Below are positions 38,070-49,976 of a stretch of DNA of 64,000 nt, piece by piece. This DNA comes from Hymenolepis diminuta. Its lineage: Eukaryota; Platyhelminthes; Cestoda; Cyclophyllidea; Hymenolepididae. Position 1 is the stretch's first letter, and every line of letters begins with the position of its first letter. Location: contig CAADRB010000021.1 in NCBI GenBank assembly GCA_900708905.1, positions 2,473,351 through 2,537,350 on the forward strand. The letters are read 5' to 3'. Below the pieces are notes generated by a model, which had not been told where the DNA came from, made no database searches, and saw nothing but the letters and a program-made list of their open reading frames with translations. Made by a program: the position numbers and the translations under genes.

Positions 38070-38365
38070 GTCTCCGAGTCTATCTTACCAACACTCGGAC
38101 CCATATCGTCCCTGATAGCTTGACAGTCATTTGGGACCAAAACTGTTATCTGTCTGGCGGTGATTTGATCCCCAGACATCAACAATATGAAGACAACTTG
38201 CATTTCTATATCTAGTCTATATTTAGTCAATAAAGAGTCTTTGGTTAATTGCATCCTATCTTATCTCTCTTTTTAAGTCAATTTAACCTGACGATATCCG
38301 GTGGGCAGTGGAAACCAGACCTAGCATTGCAGCAGCATTGAAGAGCCCATCTTAGCAAACCTTAA
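38070..38365. repeat. Repeat family C, copy 2
   Basis: Second member of the pair described at 14330-14640. Order and spacing of the shared blocks are kept over roughly 300 bases despite many substitutions. The minus ORF at 38054-38254 lies inside it and is not a gene. Confidence 0.55.
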
Positions 38366-39073
38366 CGGACGTATATTGACTGCTTATAAATGTTCACTCG
38401 TTAACGATTTAAGTAGAATCTATGAACCTGATGAGAATGAATTGCCCTTATATCAACCTAATGTTTTTCAATTGAACTAGAGAGGAAATTTCATCAAAGT
38501 AACCACAACGCATGCTGAAGTAGGTAGCATCCTATTATTCTCAATGTCGTAATGTTAGCTTCAAATTATGGATATTACAGCATTGAAACTTAAAAATATC
38601 TGTTCATTTAATATTCGCCGAGACATTTCCACGCTATCCGAGGATAGTAAAGTGCGATGTGTTGTCTACGATGGTTTGGCCTTGAATAATGTGACTCTGA
38701 TAACTTAATTATCTAAGATGTGCTAAAATTTTTTTAAAAATAAATATTTTGGAAATCTTTTTAGTATTACCTACTAAGCCTATCTGGGAATTTGATATCT
38801 ACTGGTCTTGGAAACCAGTCCGTTACTGACGCTTTTTCATTATGTTATTCATTTTCAGCAAATCCAAATTAATCTTTTAGGGGTTGACTGAATTAAATAT
38901 TGATACTTAATCGTGCTAAAAGGGATAAGAATGAATGAAAATTTTCACCGAAATAATGGCGTTAGAGAGCATCTGCTGCACTGTTAATTATTGTTCAGTT
39001 TTTATTCGAGGATGAATCTAATTCTTTCCTCTTTTTATGTTTTCGTCTGCTGTTTGCTTCAATTCCTTTTTTT

Positions 39074-39093
39074 GGGGGGAGGGGGGAAGGGGG
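39074..39093 (+). repeat. G-tract, possible G-quadruplex
   Basis: Three runs of five to six G separated by one or two A. It stands out in a ~65% AT region and could fold as a G-quadruplex, because two runs are long enough to be split. Length may also be affected by homopolymer error. Confidence 0.5.
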
Positions 39094-40013
39094 AAGATAG
39101 CGATCGAGCATTGTTATATTTTGCAATCAAGCAAGGCCCTTACTCTACATCATCTTGGTTTTTATCGAAGTAAGAGATATTGGACATTCGGTTTTCCTGT
39201 TGAAATACGTCTCTTTAAATTCAATTATTTTTGAACTACTGTCCATGAAAAAGTTTGTATTTGGGTGTTGAATAATGGAGATTTAGCTAGAAAATTGAAT
39301 ATTCAAATCTCCGTTAGTTTTATTTATTAAAATAATGGATTATATAATCATAACTTCTGCGTTTATATTGTGATGCGATTTGCATTGGTTAATGGAACTG
39401 TTTATCCAGGACCTTTCAATCTTTATTGCTCTTCTTTCCGCTTGTTTAAAAGAACTATTTCTCCTAACCTGACTTATTTTTTACTCGAGGCAGTGGAAAA
39501 ATTACAATGGTTCTGTAAAGTGGTACAATGTGGTAGTAAAAAAATATAATTTGACATCAAAATTTTACCTTGGGATTCAAATTATTTGCCACTTGCTTCT
39601 TGAATAGGACCCATTGCTTCCTCTTCTTGGGTTCCAGCATCCAGATTTTGGGATTATTCTTTCTCCCACAACTGAACTCATGTTTACAGCGTCCAGGCTT
39701 TATTGATCAGATGGTTTTTCATTTCTTTTGTACAATCTACGTAAAATTAAGCTTCCTAATCCCCTCTTAATGAATATTTTTAACTCCTAACCTTCTATCT
39801 GACAACCTCCCCGCGTTTCATTCCTAAATTCGTTTTTATTCAATTCCCAGGTTGATCCGGTTGAATAGAGTAATTAATTTCTACCCACAAACAGAGATAA
39901 ATTTAGTAAATATCTACGTATACCCCTTCACTTAGACATCTCATGAACATCAACTACATGGAATAAAAAGAGATTAAAAGGCAGAAGAGGGGGCAATGCT
40001 CTTTATTGAAGGA

Positions 40014-40029
40014 ATATATATATATATAT
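40014..40029. repeat. (AT)n microsatellite
   Basis: Eight AT units. Confidence 0.85.
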
Positions 40030-41277
40030 TATCTGCTATCCTTTTGTATGTTTATTTTACTATACCCAACCTAACTGCTAAAATGTCACTAGAATGTGAT
40101 AGATATATACGAAAATTAAATTCTACTCAGATAATCTTTGATTATGGGACGAGCAATGAAAATATGTAGCTCTGTTTTTGTTTTTATTACCTAATTTGCT
40201 TATTGTTTCCTTTTTCCAATAGTTGCCATAGCCTTCCTTCAGAGTTCGTCATTTAACTACTTTTCTTGCATCCTCTTCACTTACACAAATCTTGAAGTAT
40301 TATGTATTTTTCACCGAGTTAAGTAAAATAAGTATTTGTCAGTAAGGCAAGAGTTTAGAAAGCTTTATTATGACCGGTATATTTTGATTAATTTTAAGTG
40401 AGTAAAATTTTGTTAGAAATTTCTTTTCTCCAAGTACTGCAGACTGATTTCATAGTAATGTTCGATTTTGCATTGGCTAGCTAAGTACACGGTACATAGC
40501 AATTTGAACGGTGATAGTTTTACGTTTTCAAATTCCATTGCATGCGCAGCAGATTATGAAATTTTACACCTCACAACTATCGAACGATTTCTGGGCCTCT
40601 CAAAAGTGCAATCCACTTAACTTGATGGTCAAGCTAACAACACTGACCCTGCAATACACTTTTAGCCCATTTTCTATTTAAAAATGCCCGGTATCGCGTT
40701 TGTAAATTTATTTGCTCTAATCAAATGCATGTAGTAAGGGTATGGGAAGGTTCATTGAACATGTAGATATATAGCCCCCGATTTGGAGGTTTTATTGAAT
40801 GAGATTTGGTAATTTTTCTATACCAACTTTTCATATTGATAATTGAAATAAAGAATTAATCAGTATGCTGGAATAAATTATAGAACCCGGAGAGGAGGAT
40901 ATATATCTTGATTTCGGAGAGAGAGAGCAGGTGGTGTAGAGAAATTTTCATCAGTTCAAATTATCCACTGCGCTTCATTATATACCATGATTTATATTAA
41001 TATAATAAATTCATGCCTATTTAACTGTCTAAAAAAATAATTTTACCTGTGGTTGATTTACTAATATTATTTTTAACCACACTAAATCAAAATATTACCA
41101 ATTTTAATTGTGGAAAGCAACTTACATTGCAAAACAGAGGGGTTCTAAAGGATATAGAGAGCAAAGTCAAGGTATCTTTTGATTTTTGGACTTAGGTTGT
41201 ATAATACTTACTCAATGTTCAGCTCGCTTTTCGAAATTCGAATTTCACGATTCGTCCCCTGTTGTTATAGCCTTATA

Positions 41278-41340
41278 GCCTCCTAGATGGCCTCAAATTC
41301 CCAAATTGAATAATAACACGAGATTAAGCAAACTTTTCAT
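41278..41340 (+). repeat. Left flanking repeat of gypsy relic
   Basis: Reads CTCAAATTCCCAAATTGAAT then AATAACACGAGATTAAGCAA and ACTTTTC. Direct-repeat partner at 42418-42482. Confidence 0.75.
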
Positions 41341-41426
41341 AAAAAGAGTCTCCGCTGTAAGCCTAAACCGAAATACCTCAGATTAAAAGGTCGCTTGGCT
41401 ACCTTCCGTAGCTACACCAAGCAAAT

Positions 41427-41735
41427 TTGAACCTGCAGATCAGCGAGAATCATGTCCGTCTTCAGCCAGATACTGTTTCAGATATAACTATAATCTCAAG
41501 GAAGATGTGTAAATTACTGAGTCGTCAAGAGCCAAAACCAGTCTTCCTATCTGCAATCAAACAGACAGACACTCAACTTTATCTGCTTGGTCTCTACTGG
41601 CTCGGTCAACTTGGTCTTTTGAATCTGCTCATAAATTTCATCGGCAATTATGTGAATTCTGCTACATCCACCATTTTATTAACGGATGATATGGCGTTTT
41701 CTCGAGATATTTCTAGAAGGTCTTGGTCTATGTAA
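41427..41735 (+). pseudogene. Gypsy protease remnant ORF
   Basis: A 102-codon open segment within the retroelement relic. It holds the protease active-site-like DTVSD motif and the downstream LGLYWLGQLGLL helix/strand region. The RT part is no longer in the same frame, so the ORF is a remnant and not an expressed gene. Confidence 0.6.
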
Positions 41736-42417
41736 TTAAACTAAGGCCATGTTAAAGCTAGTGCCGAATGCTCGGTCAGTTTCCATCCTAAGCAGCCAGT
41801 TCCGATACCAGCCTTGTCCATGGAGTACGAAGAACTTAAATGTTTACAACAAAGCGGCATTCTAAAGCTCGTTTCTTAATCAATGTGGGCTTCAACCATT
41901 GTTGTTGTTCAGGGGGCAAATAGAACTGTGTGGTTGTGCACGGACAGTTCAACCAGTCTAAATGTTGCATGGTAACCTGATTGTTACCCACTACCAGTTC
42001 CTAATAGTATCTTCTAGATACTGAAAGGTGCTGAACTTTGTAAATGCTTCACAAAGTTTGATTTAGCAGAGGCTTATTTGCAAATCAAAGTTGCATCAGA
42101 GTCACGAGAGCTACTGACTATCAATACGGATCATGGCTAATGCCAATAAACCAGACTTCCATTCTGTGTCAAGACAGAACTATTATTTTTTAACCAATGA
42201 TAGATACCATGATATCGGGTCTTTCTGATACTGGTACGACGACATAATTGTTGTAGGCCGCTCTCAGTAGGAACTTTAAGAGCGTATTATCGGATTTTTT
42301 TAGCTTATTGAGAAGTATGACTTCCGTTTTCGAGCTGAAAAAGGGACAGTTTTTATGCCCTCTATTCGGCAATTACAAAATTGCCACGGCCTGCGGACAT
42401 TACCACATTATGTCCTC

Positions 42418-42482
42418 ATGTCTTCCTAGATAGCAACAAATTCTCAAATTGAATAATAACACAGGACTAAGCAAACTTTTCT
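42418..42482 (+). repeat. Right flanking repeat of gypsy relic
   Basis: Reads CAACAAATTCTCAAATTGAA then TAATAACACAGGACTAAGCA and AACTTTTC. Nearly identical to 41278-41340 in the same orientation. Confidence 0.75.
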
Positions 42483-44572
42483 ACTTTCTTCAAATTATCT
42501 CATCAACGATGGGCACTTTCGGTGTATTTTAACGATTGTGTAAAATTGTAAATAATAAGTTATAAGATTTTGCTTAATTTTATTTTTTTGCACGAAAATA
42601 TTCCATTGTATCCAACATTCCCTGAATTGCTTATTGACCGATATTTTTTATCAAGAATGGTCGATTTTGTCGCCTCAGTTCATTTCTTGCTCCCATGGTT
42701 GAGGAGGCAAATGATTTTACATGATATTCCGCAGTTTACAGTCTCACCATACAAGTGATGAGATAGCTAAAGTTTTGAATTGGCAAAGCTCTGCAAACCG
42801 TGTCCACTCAAGATGGCCGATGGTAGAAGGAATTTGTATTTTTAAAGAATTTTAGCAGTCAACGTAGTGTTAATTTCACAGATGCCCCATTTTAATTTTC
42901 TGTAACAAATGTCAAATATTTCTTCCCTTACTCCTTTCTTAATTCATAAATCCCAATAAGGTTTTTATAATTGCATTAATTAATATCGACCGATTAACTG
43001 GTTAATTATACCATTTCAAATCAATTGTGACTTTCTGCAGCCATGAGCATTATGCATGAGGCAAGCGAAGACATTTTAACCATAGCACAGAGAGTTAAAA
43101 TTCGCTGAAGGTGAGCAGAATAATTAAAACAGAATTTTCATTCCTGTTTTTTTCTAACAGCTGATACTTTTGACAGATAGGTACAGTTTTAAAACCCAGT
43201 CACACAGTTAAATTAACATCTTTTATTTATCCCTATGGGCAAGATGTTAAACCGTGACTCATCTTTCCCAGACGATTTCCATGAGGTGCGGAAGGCCAAA
43301 GTAAAATGTAATGTAACGATCGCATTTCGCAATTTTTATTCATAAACTGATGCGAACACGTTAATAGATTAGTTACTATGTATGAAGAAAATCTTAAAAA
43401 ATGAGGTTAGAAAATGACTATGAGTAACGCATGTATTTTATTGAATACAAGAAATTGATATTTTGGCTACACCGATACAGAATTTATAATGGTATTCTCA
43501 TTTTCACTAGTTTATTGATTTTTGGCTTTCCTCTGAACTACACCATTGTTGCATTGTTGGCTACTCAGATAACCAATCATTCCTCACGATTTATATAATC
43601 AAATATATACTTATTTAATCGCAAACCGTAGAATTTAATTGCTTCTACCTTCGTCTTGCAGAAAGAATAATTGATTTCTGAATTATTACACTCCTGGTAC
43701 TACTTCAGTGCGTAACGATTAATATTACCAAGTCGGTCTAAATTATATTAGTGGCACTGTAGCGTAATATCAATGCCATTTGAAATAATCAAGAGAGAGA
43801 TACGAGAAAAGTATAATGAAATATTCTGAGCGTCTTTTACCATTTCCAAACTCAAACATTAGGTAATCCCTTCTGGAGGATTATTATTTAAACTAATCCC
43901 ACTGAAGAACTTACAAATTCAGCGCAAGTCTTGGGTAGTGGGGTAGCATCGTAAAACCTCCTTGGTGAGGCATTCAAATTCAACCAATTTATTTGCCGGA
44001 CTGACCAGTGTGGCTAGTCATTCGGCTCATTGTGTGCACACGGATGGACATTAAACTCCTTATCTATGACTTCCTCTGATTTTGCTACGCCACCTGGGTT
44101 CAATTAACATAATCAAACACAATATCTTTTAAGAGAAACCTATCATAAACCTTCCCCACTTATTGTTTCATCTTTTGCTCTTCATTTATACAAATTGTTA
44201 CCTGTTTCCGGTAACTCATTGCTCTCACCGTTGTTGTATTTCATATAAAGATTTTTTCTGCATATTTGGGCCTAATATAATGATTATTAATGGGATAACT
44301 TTCTCCGAAAATTAATCATTGGCTTCCGCTTTTTTGGTAACGAACTAAGTTGGATAGATGAATAGTCGTTGACGTCTAACTGTATTATATTTTGCACTGC
44401 ATTGCCATCTGCCAAATTACAATCAAAAGTCCAATAGTGAGACCATTGACTAAGTGAAAATTTTTAGGTCAATCTAAATGGGATAAAGACTTGTAGCCCA
44501 AACAACAGCTTTCTGTAAACAAAATAGATTTACTTATATAGGCTTGAATATGTGATAGATGATTTTATGCCT
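42483..44572. other. No gene seen; one SINE-A copy
   Basis: AT-rich. Contains SINE-A copy 7 (43920-44095) and no supported exon. Confidence 0.5.
43920..44095 (-). repeat. SINE-A copy 7, diverged
   Basis: Shares CCTCCTTGGTGAGGCATTCA, CCGGACTGACCAGTGTGGCT and a degraded tRNA-like end (TTAAACTCCTTATCTATGAC). Same orientation as the intronic copies, although this one lies outside the TRIM gene. Confidence 0.5.
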
Positions 44573-44890
44573 AGTCAGCCAATAATTGCAGCGACGGCTT
44601 CTACACAGGGAATCTTACATATCCAGATGTGAGCGTGGAAATCCAAAAATCGGTAATCCAGTGTACGAGGGATAACGTCTACGGGTTTTCCTCAAGTTCA
44701 ACGGAAACATTCAATTAGGTTCCCCATCATAAAATCATAGCTGGAAAAGAGTATGAGAATACAGAAAAGGCAACTGTAAAGCCTTGCCTATAAAGTCCAA
44801 CTACTGCTCGGTTAAATGCCTGGCGGTCTAAACGTTTGATTCTCACGTTCTCACTATATCCAACTACTTTTCCTTTGCCTTATTTCTGTT
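44573..44890 (+). pseudogene. Unidentified protein-like relic frame
   Basis: One + strand frame has balanced, protein-like composition for about 105 codons but is interrupted by three stop codons (about 44711, 44789 and near the end). Fragments read NCSDGFYTGNLTYPDVSVEI, VIQCTRDNVYGFSSSSTETF, HHKIIAGKEYENTEKATVKP and RLNAWRSKRLILTF. No family was recognised. It could be a decayed gene, a processed copy or part of a transposable element. The local GC content is higher than its surroundings, which supports former coding use. Confidence 0.35.
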
Positions 44891-45499
44891 AGTATGCTCC
44901 TGCTCCTACACTTTTTCTATCTGTCTCTATTTCATTACCTTGACAATACAATTTTGTTCACTCTCAAAATTTCTTTATAATTTGAAAACTATGATTGTCT
45001 GTCGTCGACTGATAACTATTAATAATAGCCCCAATAATGTTGTGAATAATGAAAATTTATTTATTTTGCCCTCATTTTACTGCTTTTAGATGTTTTATTC
45101 ATTCACACAACGGACATCATTGTCTGCCTTAACTGCTTTTGCGATTCATTTATCAGTATTCACCCCTTTTATTGCCTCCTTAGCACATTTGGATATATAA
45201 TTCGCCCCTTATTTTTCAAACATTTCATTAAATTCCTCTTTTATCAAAAACCTTCACCGTAAGTTCTACTCCCTCACCGAATCACTTTCTCAACTTGCTG
45301 GTTGCAAGGATGTTGCTTCTTTTCTGTTCTACCCTAAGAAATTATTCTCTTATTCTGTCTCATTTCTGTCTTATGGCAGCTAAATTCGTGCAGTTGAGAA
45401 AGTCACTAGCTTTGTAAGTTTTCACCATCTAACATCTGGATCTCCTGAGCTAGAGTCTCCCTTACTATACCTGGAAGCAGCGGACTAACAACTAACAAC

Positions 45500-45516
45500 A
45501 ATATATATATATATAT
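45500..45516. repeat. (AT)n microsatellite
   Basis: About eight AT units. Confidence 0.85.
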
Positions 45517-48056
45517 TATCCAGAACTTTTATTGAAAGTGAGCCAGTGTGTGTGTTGCCTCAACTTATCTTCACATCTTATACACTTAGCTACTGGCTGA
45601 TCTGCCTCGAGGTTTGGCAAAATTTGACGTGAGGATAAATTGTTACAAAGAAGCATCTAATAATGCAGGACAATTTTCTGTTAATCCCGTATGTTATAGA
45701 ATTATAAGCATTAACACTTTTCAAAATACGGCCCTTCTCGTTTTTTTCTCTATAGTACTGCTCCTTTGGCATAACTGTTAGTTCACATTATTAATAACTG
45801 GAGGAAAATAAAAAGAAGGAAAATAATGCCGGACCTCTGTGTGGGGTGCTATTATAGATGTTTTATCATCCCGATCGCCAGATGTTAATTGTCATCAGCT
45901 ATAGCAGTTTGACAGTTCAAATTTTAGAAGCTGAACCATCAATCCCTGCGTGAGTTCATTTCCGCGAGGAAAAAGAACTCATTGCCTTGACTATTTGGTT
46001 ATATCATTTCGATTTTCACCTTGAATGAACATAACTCACGGATCTGGGCTTACTTAAATTTTCAGCTACCTGAGTTCAGCTATATTAACATTGTAAGATC
46101 ATTGTAATATCTCAGTCATCGGGAGGAAAATGACTTGAATTGGCAAGACCGACTCTTCTTGGTTAAATATTTTTCAATTATTCTCTCGCTTTCATTAAAT
46201 TTTCGCAACTTAATTGAATAAATCCTGTGTATAAACATATATAACTTATATTTCTCTTTTTATGTTTTTGACAACTTCTACCTTGAAAATCTGTTAATGC
46301 CCCACAGTACTATTTCCCTGTGATAGAAATGGTATGAATGCATATGTCAGCCAGATTATGCATTTGTCTGCTAACTTTAGCGTGCATTATCTCAAGGTAA
46401 AGAATATCATAATCTATCGATGTATTCGAGGAGATGAAATGCTGGCGTAACAGATATTTGCTGAATATTCCGACCACCGCAATGCCAAACAGGATTGAAA
46501 TGTCAAAAAGTTCCATATTGTGTGGCTTAATACGACATTCTAGCTATTGCGTGTGGTCTAGCTTTTGATTTTGTAGCAAAATACTTTTACTTGAAAAGAA
46601 AATTATCTCTTAAACTTAGGGACCTTTGTATCTTAATAACATTATAACATTATAACATCAAATCACCACTGATTTTATCCAGGCTAATATTGTATTATCA
46701 GGTGATGCAATGATTACGGTTGCTTATAGCAGTTAGAGTAAGAAGAAGGAAAATGAAGATTCTTTATTAAGGAAACAAATCTGATTATGTATTTGGCTGC
46801 CTAGTTGATCACTAATGGAAAAGTGTTAAGATTTTATCTCAGATCCATAAGATCAATAGTCGATAAACCGGATCATGATGGATGACGCATATTCAGTTGT
46901 ACGGAAATGTACTCTACCCAGTTTTCAAACGAAATAAATCGTGCATTTTTAATAAATTTTAAATTCTATTATATGATTGCAAATGATCTGAATCAACACT
47001 AAGTGGGATTACCTTTGTTGAAATATTACAAGGCTCAGTTCAAATGTCGAAGTAATGTTTATAAATGTTTCATAATAACATTTTCGTCTAAACCAAATCA
47101 TTTAGTGAATCGGGTTTCAATTTCGTGAATTAATTAGCCTATGTCTAGTTTTTTCAAGTTGTGTCGGTCGATTGGAACTTTGAATTAAATAAAAGAAGGA
47201 ACTTACAACCGTCGGAAAATTTATTTCAAGCATTAGAATATGAATAGAATTTTTGTAATCTTGAGTTAGAATTGGGAATCGTTCTGAAGGAAATCTAATT
47301 CCACTAGTCTTGGTAGCTACTTCCTTTGAATAAAAATATATATTTCTTTTGCACAGAATATCAATGGGGTCTAATTAGATAACCTTAATGATACGTTTTG
47401 ATCAAGTTAACAGAAGTGTTTAGTACATTTTGTACAATTAAAATGGACCGAATAACTAATGGAATATCGCGATCTTAAATAGCTTGGGTGATTCGCATTT
47501 TCCGGCTGTCACTTTCGCAAAACACGGTGAGACTTAGTTTAAAAGGCAATCAACTGTTCTGTTTGATTAACGTTTTCCACATAAATGAGCAATTCTGGTG
47601 TTATAAATTGATCTTATTAAAGCTAAAGCACAAATTAGAAAGGAAACTTCTCATTTAGTACTCTGACTTTTTATAACCTTGCATATTATCTAAATAGAAG
47701 AAATTATCGGTTGAATGGATAGTGCATAGTTAATACCATAGCAACATTCTAGAACTTGACCTAAGACCGAAAGGGTGTCAAAAAATGCCTGTAATTTATG
47801 GAGTATGGAAAGAGAGATCGGTTACAAGCACCCGCAGATGTAAATCCATAAAAAGCAATTAACTGATCGATAATCTTTATGCAGTACAAGCAAATTTAAC
47901 AAAAAACAATAAAATTTAGCTCCGATAATAAACAAAAAAATAAATCAGAGGACAACTGATCCACAAGTCGTATGTACTGCGTCAGCAATAAGTCATAGGC
48001 TCATATATCTTCATTTCTGTCAGCAATATTTTGCATCACTTTTGCGACAGAACAGT

Positions 48057-48074
48057 CATACATACATACATACA
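48057..48074. repeat. (CATA)n microsatellite
   Basis: Between four and five CATA units. Confidence 0.8.
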
Positions 48075-49839
48075 TTATACCTGGCGCTTGAACCGATGAC
48101 TGTTGTTTTTATCTCAAGTAAATGCACAGAAAGTCTGTCTTGAACAAGCCTTTTTTCTTTTCACTTCCGTGATTTTAGGATAGATTATCTTCAGTTCATG
48201 CTGTCTAATTTGTGGTTTGGTGGCCCAAAAGTCGCACATTATGACTCAGATCTAGTGAATTGGTTTAAATATTTTCATTCTGAATAAAAAAGAGACTCAA
48301 ACCCAACATTGCTTTCTATTTGTCATTTTTCTGCAGATCATAATTATGACGTGGGCAATCAAGCCTTTGGGCATATCATCTTATGTTTACTGATCTGCTG
48401 ATGACAAGCGTTTTCTCCTCAAACACACACTTTTCTGTTAAAATTATTTCTATTCACCCTCTGACACTCATTTGATTTTTTCTACCTAATATGTATTCGC
48501 AGGAGTGAGTAGATGAATAAAACAAATTGGCTAAAAGTTTTTCTTTTAGCCTACTCAGTCTACCACGCATTCTTTCATAAAAGAATGGGACGGAATTTGA
48601 GGAATTAACTGTAACTGAACCAATTGAAATTCCTTATTTTTTATATTTTAATATTTTTCACTTATTATTATTATTTTCCTCGCTGCGTTTCTGCTTTTTA
48701 GCAACTCTGTAAAGCGTTTATAAGCTCAAGCTAAACATCACACATAAAACATCGCATTTTTAAATGTTTTGAGTTAGTTTCTATTGTTTGATATCACCGC
48801 TTCACTAAGAAAACAACAAATGCATACCGATTATTTTCTTTGCTGAAGAATGTTCGTTTTATGATGTCTGGATTTGGGTTATGAATACAATGCTAAGGGA
48901 TTGGAGCGTACTTTGATTTTAAGGGTTATAGAGAGAAAGAACTATTTTAGTCTCCTTTGCTGCTACAGATAGTCACTTTAAAACACCGTGAGGTTTTCAT
49001 TTTTTGCTTTCAAATTTACTTTAATATGATATTATTCATAAAAAAGCGCTAACTAGTTTGAATAGAGTGAAAATTACTAATTTTTTTAATATCTGAGAAT
49101 CTGCTTATTTAAAGAGAAAAATAAAGATGTTTGCAATTTTCTTGAAATTTTTCTGTTTAAAACTTTTTCTTGTTATTTTTGAGGAGGTTTTCTACCCGTA
49201 TCACGAGTTGTCTTCTGTACTTTCCTAAATGTCAACTTTTTTCGGAAAATTGTCACATTTTTCATTATATTTTCCAAAGTTTTTAACTTTTTTGGCTTTA
49301 AATCTCCTAATCTGTTTTTGGAAAAAGTATAAACTTAATTTTTTTTCTTCATTGTAATTATGAATCGAAATCCATATTTTTTCCTGACCAACTGCGTGAT
49401 CGGATCAATTTTTGCGAAGTGAAGTAAAAATCGCTTATCGTTTGCATTAATATTGTAACAAAAATTTTATTGTTTGAAATTTATTCAAGTACATTGCATT
49501 GCTTAGTTTATGGCCTAAGCTATTCTTTAAATCAAAACCATTCGGCCTACTCAGAAATAACCTCCCAAGCCTTTGAAGGCCGAGTATTTTAGTAATATAG
49601 TGCGGTGATTGTATGATCATCACGTATCCGAACCTCTCAAATGTAAAAAACGGAATGAGCACAAGCTCCAGTTATTAAAGATAAACGGAAAGAGATTTAT
49701 TCTAGTGGGCCTTTGCCATTTTGCCTATAACATGAATAACTTACTTTCAACCCCGATAGGGACGCAATCATCAACAAACATCCTAGTGGGTTCTAAAGAA
49801 AGGATTCTGTCCTGATACTTGCTTATTTAACTTATTCAG

Positions 49840-49976
49840 GATGGTATATGCCACAGGCTGTACCAATTCAATTTGAATCTGATGGAAGCAGTTTCAACTC
49901 TTCTAAATATTGGGCACGCCGAGGATTTGTGCGTCATGCCACTATGAAACCCTTAGAGAACTTCACACGTGTTTGA
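49840..49976 (+). CDS. Candidate terminal exon, unknown protein
   Basis: After an acceptor TTATTCAG (49832-49839) the frame WYMPQAVPIQFESDGSSFNS, then KYWARRGFVRHATMKPLENF and TRV, ends in TGA at 49974-49976. The composition (Trp, Arg, Tyr, Met, His) is unlike the Phe/Ile/Leu-rich random ORFs around it. A phase-compatible donor lies 50 nt upstream (GTTCTA at about 49790) at the end of an open stretch that starts near 49609. The family is not recognised and no confident upstream exon chain was found, so this may be a small gene or the end of a decayed one. Confidence 0.35.

Larger units (their letters stand above)
35704..41277. other. Gene-poor stretch after TRIM gene
   Basis: AT-rich sequence with a SINE-A fragment, repeat C copy 2, a G-tract (39074-39093) and an AT microsatellite (40014-40029). 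Short ORFs (for example 36620-36883 and 38991-39234) are rich in Phe, Ile, Leu and Ser and show no domain. No gene is supported. Confidence 0.55.
41278..42482 (+). mobile_element. Ty3/gypsy retrotransposon relic (protease-RT)
   Basis: Decayed block of an LTR-retrotransposon pol gene on the + strand. An open segment (41427-41735) carries a retropepsin-like active-site region (PDTVSDITIIS) followed by LGLYWLGQLGLLNLLINFI, typical of the protease C-terminal side. Farther on, in shifted frames with stop codons, come recognisable reverse-transcriptase signatures: a C-D-S block, YPLPVP, FDLAEAYLQIKV, ESRELLTINTDHG and DTMISGL. These match the order of the Ty3/gypsy RT fingers and palm. At least several frameshifts and stops make it inactive. 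Related ~60-bp sequences bracket it at 41278-41340 and 42418-42482. No LTR pair of normal length, integrase or RNase H was recognised. Confidence 0.75.
44891..49839. other. Gene-poor stretch
   Basis: AT-rich with two microsatellites and an ATTATAAC-type short tandem near 46635-46660. Overlapping ORFs on both strands near 49447-49815 could not be assigned a coding strand. Confidence 0.45.

Noticed and set aside
38054..38254. 66-codon minus ORF
   Set aside because: Lies within repeat family C.
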